Assembly: GCA_033782935.1 (NCBI GenBank)
Contig: JAWQEG010000283.1
Location: forward strand, 1,178,001 to 1,242,000
From: Petrolisthes cinctipes
Taxonomy: Eukaryota > Arthropoda > Malacostraca > Decapoda > Porcellanidae
Direction of reading: 5' to 3'
DNA: 64,000 nt
Part shown: positions 10,497 to 20,173 of the stretch, piece after piece
How positions within the stretch are numbered: the first letter of the stretch is position 1
Layout of the letters: every line of letters starts with the position of its first letter
Translations under genes and position numbers: made by a program
The notes under the pieces: model-generated
What the model was told of the DNA's origin: nothing
Database searches by the model: none
Seen by the model: the letters and a program-made list of their open reading frames with translations, nothing else

Positions 10497-12583
10497 GGTC
10501 CCACTCTGGGCTGCCTCACAGGGTGGTCAGCAGCCTGGCCCACCCACGGCTGGGCAGCAAGGATAATTCGCCAGGGCCTGTCATGGCCCTGGATTACTGT
10601 TCCGGTGAGTAACTGTCATCCTTACTTTCTGACATATGAATTATGCCTAATCCCGTCCTTGGGCTACCGTTAGGTCAAAATCAGATTTTCCCTTGCGGTC
10701 AAAATCTCTGCCTCTCCTGTCATTCACCCCCCAACCACCCCGGGTCCCTCGGGCCCCGGGGGATTAGGATTAACGGTACTCTCACTGACACCTGTCTTCT
10801 CCCGTTACAGCCACTACGTCTACCTCCTGCCTCAACCAAAGTGTCACTTTCGGTCGTCCCGCATGTGTTAGAAATGCGGGAAAAAGGGGTAGTGGAGCGG
10901 GCGACGGGAAGGGTCTTCCTTTCTCGTTTATTCACGGTCCCCAAAAAGGATCAGGGAAAAACGAGATTGGTGATGGACCTGAGCAAGCTAAACAAATTCG
11001 TGAAAACGTTACATTTCAGGATGGTTTCAGTTGCTCAGGTCTGCACAGTTCTGAGGAAGGGAGACTGGTTAGCATCCCTGGATCTCAAGGATGCGTACTG
11101 GCACGTCCCGATCCACCCCAGGTTTCGCCGCTTTCTGGCCTTCCAGGTGGGGACCGAGACGTTCCAGTTTACCAGGCTCCCTTTCGGTCTTTCTCTAGCT
11201 CCGCGAGTCTTCACAAAACTCGTGAGGGTGGTGGCATCCCGTCTGGCAGAGGCGGGTGTCCCCACCCTCATGTACCTGGACGATTGGTTGCTTCACGCCC
11301 CTTCCAAGGAGCAGGTAGCAAACAACGTCCGGGTAGCGAGGGGTGTGCTAGAGGAAATGGGGTTTCTGTTGAACATCCCCAAGTCCTCTCTCACCCCCAC
11401 TCGCAAGCTGTGTTGGCTAGGAATAGAGTGGGACTCTCTTTCGGCCACCCTCTCTCTCGCTCCAGACAACGCCAGCCGGACCCTCCGCCACGTCCGCCAG
11501 GCGCATTTTTCCCGTACTTTCTCTCGCCGCCAGTGGGAATCATTGCTCGGGTCCCTAAATTTCGCGGCCCCTGCAATGCCCCTGGGACGATTGAAACACA
11601 GGAGGCTGACGCGGGAGGTAAACCTCCACCTGTCCCCCGCACACAGGGACCTTCCCAGGCAAGTGTCCCCCTCTCTCCACCACCTCCTTCGCCCCTGGCT
11701 ACGTCCCGGTGCCCTGCGTCAGCGGGTCCCCTGGGTGTTCCCTCCCCCAGGGATTACGGTGGCGACAGACGCATCGGACGTAGGCTGGGGATACCAGTCT
11801 TGCCTGGGACATCAACGGTGCGGGGGATGGAAGGAAGGGGAAAGGCTACTGCACATCAACGCCCGGGAGTTGATGGTAGCGAAGGAATGGCTCAACAGAC
11901 ACCCTCAGTTTGCCAGGATAGGCGTCCGCTTCGATATGGACAACGTTGCGGCCGTGCAGTGCCTACAGAAACAGGGCACCGTACGGTCGGAAATTCTCCT
12001 GTCCCTGTCAGAACAGATTTTCGCAATAGCGGCCAAGAGGGACATTCACCTCTCGGCCCGCTACGTGCCAGGGCGGGAGAACGATTGGGCGGACGCCCTA
12101 TCCAGGTTCAGGGGGACGTCAGTCGAGTGGCAACTGCGTCCCCTTGTGTTCGAGTCTCTCTGCCTTCGCTACGGGACACCGGAGGTGGACCTATTCGCCT
12201 CCCCATCCACGGCCCTACTCCCTCTGTTCCTGACTTTCTCATCCAGAACAGAGGCGGGAGGCCCGGACGCCTTCACGGAGGACTGGAACAGGTGGGGTCA
12301 TCTCTACCTCTTCCCACCCCCAGCCACTTCAGTCCTCCTGAAGGCGATCCTCAAGCTGCGCACTTTCAGGGGGAGGGTTCTCCTCATAGCCCCCCTCTGG
12401 CCAGCACAGCCGTGGTTCGGAGAGTTGTCCCGGTGGTGCCCGCATCCCCTTCAGTTGGGATCGGCGTGCCTCTCCAGCACCCTGTCTGCACCACTCCAAG
12501 CGTCACTGAAACTACACGCTTGGAGTTTCTACGGGGAGTCCTCAGCAAAAGGTTCACTAAGGAGACAGTGGACAAGATGTTGA
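10497..12583 (+). CDS. Reverse transcriptase / RNase H / methyltransferase-like polyprotein
   Basis: This protein copies the element RNA into cDNA and removes the template. The coding part is 10497-10604 spliced to 10811-12583. The pre-RT segment GWSAAWPTHGWAARIIRQG comes first. RT core motifs follow: LVMDLSKLN, LASLDLKDAYWHVPI, FTRLPFGLSLAP and the catalytic YLDDWLL (codons 11273-11293). RNase H spans about 11750-12112, with the acidic residues in TDAS, NARELM, DMDN and NDWADALSR. Next is the region where DIRS elements carry a DAM-like methyltransferase, with EVDLFAS and LLIAPLWPAQPWF. No protease or integrase is seen. The true start is unresolved: the frame overlaps the Gag tail upstream, and the first ATG of the unspliced frame lies inside intron 3, so a frameshift, alternative splice or internal start is needed. 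The frame is intact to its stop. Confidence 0.9.
10605..10810 (+). other. Intron 3 before the RT core (206 nt)
   Basis: The donor is gtgagtaact at 10605, and the acceptor is tcttctcccgttacag at 10810, with a candidate branch region around ctcactgac. Removal joins a frame-3 segment upstream (ending WPWITVP) to the RT frame downstream (starting PLRLPP) in phase 0. The joined segment has the W-rich stretch followed by a PPL-type motif that precedes RT in DIRS polyproteins. The RT frame also stays open through most of the intron, from 10643. Confidence 0.7.
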
Positions 12584-13563
12584 GGGCTCATCGTCAGTCT
12601 TCGGTGCGACAATACGAATCGTGCTGGAAAAGATTCCAGGACTTCTTGCGAAGACACCCCTCCAGGGTCATCTCGGAGGACACAGTCCTGGAATTCCTCA
12701 CGTGGCTCGCCGATTCCACCAACAGGGCCCCGGCGACGGTGCTTGCGCATCACGCAGCCCTGTCTGATCCCCTCCTCCTGGGTTTTAACATTAAGGTTTC
12801 GGAGAGGCCTCTCTCTCTCCTGAGGATGGGGATTCGGGCGGGGACCGCACCTCACCGGGCCCAGACACCCTCCTGGTCCCTTCATCGTGTCCTTTCCTAC
12901 CTGACCTTCGAGGGGGTCCCTCTGGAGGTTTGTCACCTCCTCCAGAAAGCTTTCTTCCTGCTCGCCTTAGCTACAGGTTACAGGGCTTCTCAGTTGGCAG
13001 CCCTGACCCGTCACACAGCCTTTTCTTCAGTAACCCCTAACCTTACTTCCTTAACCATTTCCCCCTCTCCTGCTTTTCTAGCTAAGAACGAGCAGGCTGA
13101 CGACAGAATTGGCCCTCTCGCAGTACCCTCGTTCCTGAGGGATGGAAATTTCCACCCCCTCTGCCCAGTCCACGCCTTTGTTGCATACGTGGAGGCGACG
13201 AGAGGGGCTTCTCCGGACCACCTCTTCTACAACTCTAGGTCCGGTAACCCTCTCTTCCCTAGGTCAATCGCTCGCCTTCTCTGCCGAGTGATAGAGAACG
13301 GGGATCCCGGACACGCCCCGAGGGCTCACAGCGTTAGGGGCGTGGCCGCCTCCCTCGCCTTCCTCAGGACTCACTCGGTGGAGAGGGTCAGGGATTTAGG
13401 GGGCTGGGCGTCCACTTCCTCCTTCAGGACGAGGTACCTGTTCCACTCGCTCTCCCCTACCCCCTGTGTGGCTATAGGTACTCCACCTCCTATTCCCCAG
13501 GGTCCCCGCGGGAGACACATGGGGGGGAGGGGCCGCCCGAAGAGAAAAGGTCGGGTGATTTAA
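12577..13563 (+). CDS. Tyrosine recombinase of the DIRS element
   Basis: This enzyme is expected to integrate the circular cDNA, replacing the DDE integrase of LTR elements. From the ATG at 12577 it is 328 residues, in a different frame from RT and overlapping the last seven bases of RT. The N-terminal SAM-like DNA-binding part is RQSSVRQYESCWKRFQDFL. Catalytic signatures follow in order: Arg in ATGYRASQLAALTR (codon 12982), the HxxR motif HSVRG (His 13327, Arg 13336), GGWAS with Trp 13405, and the nucleophile Tyr in FRTRYL (codon 13435). Recognisable similarity begins before the ATG, from about 12508 (LEFLRGVLSKRFTKETVDK). The native start may therefore lie upstream or depend on a frameshift from RT. 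A Gly/Arg-rich tail ends the protein. All key residues are present. Confidence 0.92.
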   Translation: MLRAHRQSSVRQYESCWKRFQDFLRRHPSRVISEDTVLEFLTWLADSTNRAPATVLAHHAALSDPLLLGFNIKVSERPLSLLRMGIRAGTAPHRAQTPSWSLHRVLSYLTFEGVPLEVCHLLQKAFFLLALATGYRASQLAALTRHTAFSSVTPNLTSLTISPSPAFLAKNEQADDRIGPLAVPSFLRDGNFHPLCPVHAFVAYVEATRGASPDHLFYNSRSGNPLFPRSIARLLCRVIENGDPGHAPRAHSVRGVAASLAFLRTHSVERVRDLGGWASTSSFRTRYLFHSLSPTPCVAIGTPPPIPQGPRGRHMGGRGRPKRKGRVI

Positions 13564-13657
13564 GTCCCGTCACATCATCCCATACCTCATCCACATCTTG
13601 TACAGCTTCATACTCATCCCCATTCTTCACGTGTACATATGGTGAAAGAGAGTCTAA

Positions 13658-13663
13658 AATAAA
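13658..13663 (+). terminator. Candidate polyadenylation signal AATAAA
   Basis: The canonical hexamer lies 95 bp after the recombinase stop, in an AT-rich stretch followed by tgttacgg. A transcript ended here would lack the ICR and right ITR. The full genomic RNA should therefore use a later signal, for example AATAAA at 14525-14530 in the right terminus. Confidence 0.5.
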
Positions 13664-13835
13664 TTACATTGTTACGGAATTCTTGTGTATTCATTTTCCA
13701 AACAATTATTTAACTACGATGAGTGACAGGAGATATTATTACACAGGATATCTGGATCCTAGTGTCCTCCTTCATCCCCTCGGGATCACATTACCTGAGC
13801 GAGGGCCATAGCCCTAACTCAGAAGACTTGAATAA

Positions 13836-13876
13836 GGGGGGGGGGGGAAGGGGGGGGGAGGAAAAGGGGGGGGGGA
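13836..13876 (+). repeat. G-run cluster, G-quadruplex candidate
   Basis: There are three long G-tracts (12, about 9 and about 10 Gs) separated by AA, AGGAAAA and similar short spacers on the plus strand. The spacing fits intramolecular G-quadruplex formation in the RNA or the coding strand. Homopolymer lengths are also prone to sequencing error. Confidence 0.6.
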
Positions 13877-14155
13877 GTTGCCATGGGCACCTCCCCCCTC
13901 CTCTCCTAGGCCCGAACCCTCGAGTCTACCTATAAAGACTTTATGTGTAACAATTCTGGTCTATAACAGAATGGTCTACGGTTATATGGTATAAGCTACT
14001 TCTCCCCCACCACGGCGTTTCACCTAGCCTGTGTCGGGAGGGGCGTTAGCTGCTGCCTCACCGGGCTCGGTTACCTTTCCTGCCCTCCGCTCTCAAACAC
14101 TCTTAACTAGCACGTGATTGCCTCCACCTCACCTCCCACCTACCGCATCGCATGC

Positions 14156-14257
14156 ATAGCAAACAGCTGTGCTGGTTTCACTATACCAATAATAGTGCAT
14201 TTGTCGCGGCTTCTAGCCGCTTAAATTGTGTTTATTGGTTGTGAAACCAGCACAGCT
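14156..14257 (+). repeat. Internal complementary region (ICR)
   Basis: Bases 14156-14193 are the reverse complement of the left terminus (7101-7138). Bases 14193-14257 are the reverse complement of the right terminus (14504-14568) with one mismatch (g versus a at 14230). The two meet head to head, so the ICR holds the sequence of the joined element ends. In the established DIRS replication model this segment templates closing of a circular cDNA. It also fixes the element ends independently of the flanks. Confidence 0.95.
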
Positions 14258-14310
14258 TCTACTGTCCCACCCACCTCCCGATGCGCCAGGCACTCACTTC
14301 TTTCTCATTG

Positions 14311-14520
14311 GAGTGGGCGAGCGGTATTCAGCGGAGGAGGGGCTTAATACCTCACCTCACCACCACCAGGTGGCTCCACTATCAGTACAGCGCCAGATTT
14401 GAATTTTATTTACTTCTGATGAACGTCACGGAATTGACCCTTCCAACCCAGATTATGCCTATACGGGGCCTGGGCTTGTGAAGGGGCCTATTATATAGCA
14501 AACAGCTGTGCTGGTTTCAC
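14311..14520 (-). repeat. Right inverted terminal repeat (210 bp)
   Basis: This is the reverse complement of 7113-7322 with two substitutions. It is followed by a right-only extension to 14568. The short frame 14281-14481 lies within it and is not a gene. Confidence 0.97.
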
Positions 14521-14568
14521 AACCAATAAATACAATTTAAGCGGCTAGAAGCCGCGACAAATGCACTA
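14521..14568 (+). other. Right-terminal extension absent from left end
   Basis: This is 48 bp beyond the shared ITR, starting aaccaataaa and ending atgcacta. It is also represented in the ICR, so it is a genuine part of the element and not flanking DNA. It includes a hairpin and an AATAAA hexamer (14525-14530). Confidence 0.9.
14541..14555 (+). other. Perfect terminal hairpin gcggct-aga-agccgc
   Basis: This hairpin has a six-base-pair GC-rich stem and a three-base loop in the right-terminal extension. The same hairpin, on the opposite strand, is at 14206-14220 in the ICR. Its place within the circle-junction segment suggests a role in priming, end recognition or RNA 3' structure. This is inference. 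Confidence 0.75.
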
Positions 14569-15479
14569 ATATAGGCTAAAAACATGCTAAAAATCGATCT
14601 TTTAGGTGCCAAAAAGTCGATATCTCAAATTCAGTCCCAAAACACCCGAAAATTCGATATTTAGGGGTCCCAGAAGCGATCTGTACATGCCTACTCCGTG
14701 TTAGAGTATTTTCAAAATACATGCTCAAAACATACTGAAAATCGATCTTTTAGGTGCACAAAAGTCGATATGTGCATGCATCTTCAGTACCCGTTTATAT
14801 CTCAAATTCAGGCTCAAAACACCCGAAAATTCAATATTTTGGGGTCCCAGAAGCAATCTGTACATGCCTACTCAGTGTTAGAGTATTTTCAAAATACAGG
14901 CCCAAAACATGCTGAAAATCGATATTTTAGATGCCCAAAGTCAATATGTGCATGTATCTTCTGTACCCGTTTATATATCAAATTCAGGCTCAAAACACCC
15001 GAAAATTCAATATTTTGGGGTCCCAGAAGCAATCTGTACATGCCTACACAGTGCTAGAATATTTTCAAAATATAGGCTAAAAACATGCTAAAAATCGATA
15101 TTATAGGTGCCAAAAAATCTATATCTCAAATTCAGTCCCATAACACCCGAAAATTCGATATTTAGAGGTCCCAGAAGGTATCTGTACATGCCTACTCCGT
15201 GTTAGAGTATTTTCAAAATACAGGCCAAAAACATACTGAAAATCGATCTTTTAGGTGCCCAAAAGTCGATATGTGCATGCATCTTCTGTACCCGTTTATA
15301 TCTCAAATTCTGGCCCTTAACACCCGAAAATTCGATATTTTGGGGTCCCAGAAGCGATCTGTACATGCTAAAAATCGATCTTTTAGGTGCCAAAAAGTCG
15401 ATATCTCAAATTCAGTCCCAAAACACCCGAAAATTCGATATGTAGGGGTCCCAGAAGCGATCTGTACATGCCTACTCCG

Positions 15480-18400
15480 TGTTAGAGTATTTTCAAAATA
15501 CATGCTCAAAACATACTGAAAATCGATCTTTTTGGTGCACAAAAGTCGATATGTGCATGCATCTTCTGTACCCGTTTATATCTCAAATTCATGCTCAAAA
15601 CACCCGAAAATTCAATATTTTGGGGTCCCAGAAGCAATCTGTACAGTGTTAGAGTATTTTCAAAATACAGGCCCAAAACATGCTGAAAATCGATATTTTA
15701 GATGCCCAAAGTCAATATGTGCATGTATCTTCTGTACCCGTTTATATCTCAAATTCAGGCTCAAAACACCCGAAAATTCAATATTTTGGGGTCCCAGAAG
15801 CAATCTGTACATGCCTACACAGTGCTAGAATATTTTCAAAATATAGGCTAAAAACATGCTAAAAATCGACATTTTAGGTGCCAAAAAATCGATATATCAA
15901 ATTCAGTCCCAAAACACACGAAAATTCGATATTTAGAGGACCCAGAAGGTATCTGTACATGCCTACTCCTTGTTAGAGTATTTTCAAAATACAGGCCAAA
16001 AACATACTGAAAATCGATCTTTTAGGTGCCCAAAAGTCGATATGTGCATGCATCTTCTGTACCCGTTTATATCTCAAATTCTGGCCCTAAACACCCGAAA
16101 ATTCGATATTTTGGGGTCCCAGAAGCGATCTGTACATGCCTACTCCGTGTTAGAGTATTTTCAAAATTCAGGCCCAAAACATGCTGAAAATCGATATTTT
16201 TGGTGCCCAAAGTCAATATGTGCATGTATCTTCTGTACCCGTTTATATCTCAAATTCAGGCTCAAAACACCCGAAAAATCAATATTTTGGGGTCCCAGAA
16301 GCAATCTGTACATGCCTACTCAGTGCTAGAATATTTTCAAAATATAGGCTAAAAACATACTAAAAATCGATCTTTTAGGTGCCAAAAAGTCGATATCTCA
16401 AATTCAGTCCCAAAACACCCGAAAATTCGATATTTAGGGGTCCCAGAAGCGATCTGTACATGCCTACTCCGTGTTAGAGTATTTTCAAAATACATGCTCA
16501 AAACATACTGAAAATTGATCTTTTAGGTGCACAAAAGTCGATATGTGCATGCATCTTCAGTACCCGTTTATATCTCAAATTCAGGCTCAAAACACCCGAA
16601 AATTCAATATTTTGGGGTCCCAGAAGCAATCTGTACATGCCTACTCAGTGTTAGAGTATTTTCAAAATACAGGCCCAAAACATGCTGAAAATCGATATTT
16701 TAGATGCCCAAAGTCAATATGTGCATGTATCTTCTGTACCCGTTTATATCACAAATTCAGGCTCAAAACACCCGAAAATTCAATATTTTGGGGTCCCAGA
16801 AGCAATCTGTACATACCTACACAGTGCTAGAATATTTTCAAAATATAGGCTAAAAACATGCTAAAAATCGACATTTTAGGTGCCAAAAAATCGATATCTT
16901 AAATTCAGTCCCATAACACCCGAAAATTCGATATTTAGAGGTCCCAGAAGGTATCTGTACATGCCTACTCCGTGTTGGAGTATTTTCAAAATACAGGCCA
17001 AAAACATACTGAAAATCGATCTTTTTGGGGCCCAAAAGTCAATATGTGCATTCATCTTCTGTACCCGTTTATATCTCAAATTCTGGCCCTAAACACCCGA
17101 AAATTCGATATTTTGGGGTCCCAGAAGCGATCTGTACATGCCTACTCCGTGTTAGAGTATTTTCAAAATTCAGGCCCAAAACATGCTGAAAATCGATATT
17201 TTTGGTGCCCAAAGTCAATATGTGCATGTATCTTCTGTACCCGTTTATATCTCAAATTCACGCTCAAAACACCCGAAAATTCAATATTTTGGGGTCCCAG
17301 AAGCAATCTGTACATGCCTACTCAGTGCTAGAATATTTTCAAAATATAGGCTAAAAACATGCTAAAAATCGATCTTTTAGGTGCCAAAAAGTCGATATCT
17401 CAAATTCAGTCCCAAAACACTCGAAAATTCGATATTTAGGGGTCCCAGAAGCGATCTGTACATGCCTACTCCGTGTTAGAGTATTTTCAAAATACATGCT
17501 CAAAACATACTGAAAATCGATCTTTTAGGTGCACAAAAGTCGATATGTGCATGCATCTTCAGTACCCGTTTATATCTCAAATTCAGGCTCAAAACACCCG
17601 AAAATTCAATATTTGGGGGTCCCAGAAGCAATCTGTACATGCCTACTCAGTGTTAGAGTATTTTCAAAATACAGGCCCAAAACATGCTGAAAATCGATAT
17701 TTTAGATGCCCAAAGTCAATATGTGCATGTATCTTCTGTACCCGTTTATATCTCAAATTCAGGCTCAAAACACCCGAAAATTCAATATTTTGGGGTCCCA
17801 GAAGCAATCTGTACATGCCTACTCAGTGTTAGAGTATTTTCAAAATACATGCTCAAAACATACTGAAAATCGATCTTTTTGGTGCACAAAAGTCGATATG
17901 TGCATGCATCTTCTGTACCCGTTTATATCTCAAATTCATGCTCAAAACACCCGAAAATTCAATATTTTGGGGTCCCAGAAGCAATCTGTACAGTGTTAGA
18001 GTATTTTCAAAATACAGGCCCAAAACATGCTGAAAATCGATATTTTAGATGCCCAAAGTCAATATGTGCATGTATCTTCTGTACCCGTTTATATCTCAAA
18101 TTCAGGCTCAAAACACCCGAAAATTCAATATTTTGGGGTCCCAGAAGCAATCTGTACATGCCTACACAGTGCTAGAATATTTTCAAAATATAGGCTAAAA
18201 ACATGCTAAAAATCGACATTTTAGGTGCCAAAAAATCGATATATCAAATTCAGTCCCAAAACACACGAAAATTCGATATTTAGAGGACCCAGAAGGTATC
18301 TGTACATGCCTACTCCTTGTTAGAGTATTTTCAAAATACAGGCCAAAAACATACTGAAAATCGATCTTTTAGGTGCCCAAAAGTCGATATGTGCATGCAT

Positions 18401-20173
18401 CTTCTGTACCCGTTTATATCTCAAATTCTGGCCCTAAACACCCGAAAATTCGATATTTTGGGGTCCCAGAAGCGATCTGTACATGCCTACTCCGTGTTAG
18501 AGTATTTTCAAAATTCAGGCCCAAAACATGCTGAAAATCGATATTTTTGGTGCCCAAAGTCAATATGTGCATGTATCTTCTGTACCCGTTTATATCTCAA
18601 ATTCAGGCTCAAAACACCCGAAAAATCAATATTTTGGGGTCCCAGAAGCAATCTGTACATGCCTACTCAGTGCTAGAATATTTTCAAAATATAGGCTAAA
18701 AACATACTAAAAATCGATCTTTTAGGTGCCAAAAAGTCGATATCTCAAATTCAGTCCCAAAACACCCGAAAATTCGATATTTAGGGGTCCCAGAAGCGAT
18801 CTGTACATGCCTACTCCGTGTTAGAGTATTTTCAAAATACATGCTCAAAACATACTGAAAATTGATCTTTTAGGTGCACAAAAGTCGATATGTGCATGCA
18901 TCTTCAGTACCCGTTTATATCTCAAATTCAGGCTCAAAACACCCGAAAATTCAATATTTTGGGGTCCCAGAAGCAATCTGTACATGCCTACTCAGTGTTA
19001 GAGTATTTTCAAAATACAGGCCCAAAACATGCTGAAAATCGATATTTTAGATGCCCAAAGTCAATATGTGCATGTATCTTCTGTACCCGTTTATATCACA
19101 AATTCAGGCTCAAAACACCCGAAAATTCAATATTTTGGGGTCCCAGAAGCAATCTGTACATACCTACACAGTGCTAGAATATTTTCAAAATATAGGCTAA
19201 AAACATGCTAAAAATCGACATTTTAGGTGCCAAAAAATCGATATCTTAAATTCAGTCCCATAACACCCGAAAATTCGATATTTAGAGGTCCCAGAAGGTA
19301 TCTGTACATGCCTACTCCGTGTTGGAGTATTTTCAAAATACAGGCCAAAAACATACTGAAAATCGATCTTTTTGGGGCCCAAAAGTCAATATGTGCATTC
19401 ATCTTCTGTACCCGTTTATATCTCAAATTCTGGCCCTAAACACCCGAAAATTCGATATTTTGGGGTCCCAGAAGCGATCTGTACATGCCTACTCCGTGTT
19501 AGAGTATTTTCAAAATTCAGGCCCAAAACATGCTGAAAATCGATATTTTTGGTGCCCAAAGTCAATATGTGCATGTATCTTCTGTACCCGTTTATATCTC
19601 AAATTCACGCTCAAAACACCCGAAAATTCAATATTTTGGGGTCCCAGAAGCAATCTGTACATGCCTACTCAGTGCTAGAATATTTTCAAAATATAGGCTA
19701 AAAACATGCTAAAAATCGATCTTTTAGGTGCCAAAAAGTCGATATCTCAAATTCAGTCCCAAAACACTCGAAAATTCGATATTTAGGGGTCCCAGAAGCG
19801 ATCTGTACATGCCTACTCCGTGTTAGAGTATTTTCAAAATACATGCTCAAAACATACTGAAAATCGATCTTTTAGGTGCACAAAAGTCGATATGTGCATG
19901 CATCTTCAGTACCCGTTTATATCTCAAATTCAGGCTCAAAACACCCGAAAATTCAATATTTGGGGGTCCCAGAAGCAATCTGTACATGCCTACTCAGTGT
20001 TAGAGTATTTTCAAAATACAGGCCCAAAACATGCTGAAAATCGATATTTTAGATGCCCAAAGTCAATATGTGCATGTATCTTCTGTACCCGTTTATATCT
20101 CAAATTCAGGCTCAAAACACCCGAAAATTCAATATTTTGGGGTCCCAGAAGCAATCTGTACATGCCTACTCAG
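15480..20173 (+). repeat. Tandem 2347-bp segmental duplication
   Basis: Copy 1 spans about 15480-17826 and copy 2 about 17827-20173. Landmarks at 15532, 15680, 16181, 16543, 16850 and 17473 recur at 17879, 18027, 18528, 18890, 19197 and 19820, all 2347 bp later. Rare variants are shared: aaaattgatctttt, catacctacacag, ccgtgttggag, and attcacgctc. Copies look near-identical by eye, so the event is recent. Confidence 0.9.

Larger units (their letters stand above)
13564..14155 (+). other. Element 3' noncoding region
   Basis: There is no credible gene between the recombinase stop and the ICR. It holds a poly(A) signal near the start, a G-run cluster at 13836-13876, and a C/T-rich stretch before the ICR. 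The short open frame around 13723-13935 is low-complexity glycine, translated from the G-runs. Confidence 0.75.
7104..14568 (+). mobile_element. DIRS-order tyrosine-recombinase retrotransposon, full length
   Basis: A GC-rich block of about 7.5 kb interrupts the satellite. It shows every hallmark of a DIRS element: inverted terminal repeats, not direct LTRs; Gag-like, RT-RNase H-methyltransferase-like and tyrosine recombinase frames in that order; no integrase or protease motif; and an internal complementary region near the 3' end that matches both outer tips. No target-site duplication is seen, as expected when a recombinase inserts a circle. All three coding regions are open, apart from gaps that look like introns, and the ITRs differ at only two positions, so the copy is young. 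The exact ends are set by comparison with the ICR and are uncertain by two or three bases. The family name is not assigned. Confidence 0.95.

Noticed and set aside
8149..10543. Minus-strand frames opposite Gag
   Set aside because: They are shadows of a GC-rich coding strand. Arg/Gly/Glu-rich low-complexity translations, no domain.
10643..10810. ATG at 10643 as the start of RT
   Set aside because: It lies within intron 3 and its first 56 residues look unlike DIRS RT N-termini, while the upstream exon carries the expected motif.
11284..12507. The long upstream part of the recombinase frame
   Set aside because: It overlaps the RT-RNase H frame, which carries all the conserved motifs. Its translation is Pro/Arg/Gly-rich with no recognisable domain, so it is treated as fortuitous open frame.
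7104..14568. LTR retrotransposon or Ngaro-type element
   Set aside because: No direct LTRs, no protease or DDE integrase, and the termini are inverted with an ICR. Ngaro elements have split direct repeats.
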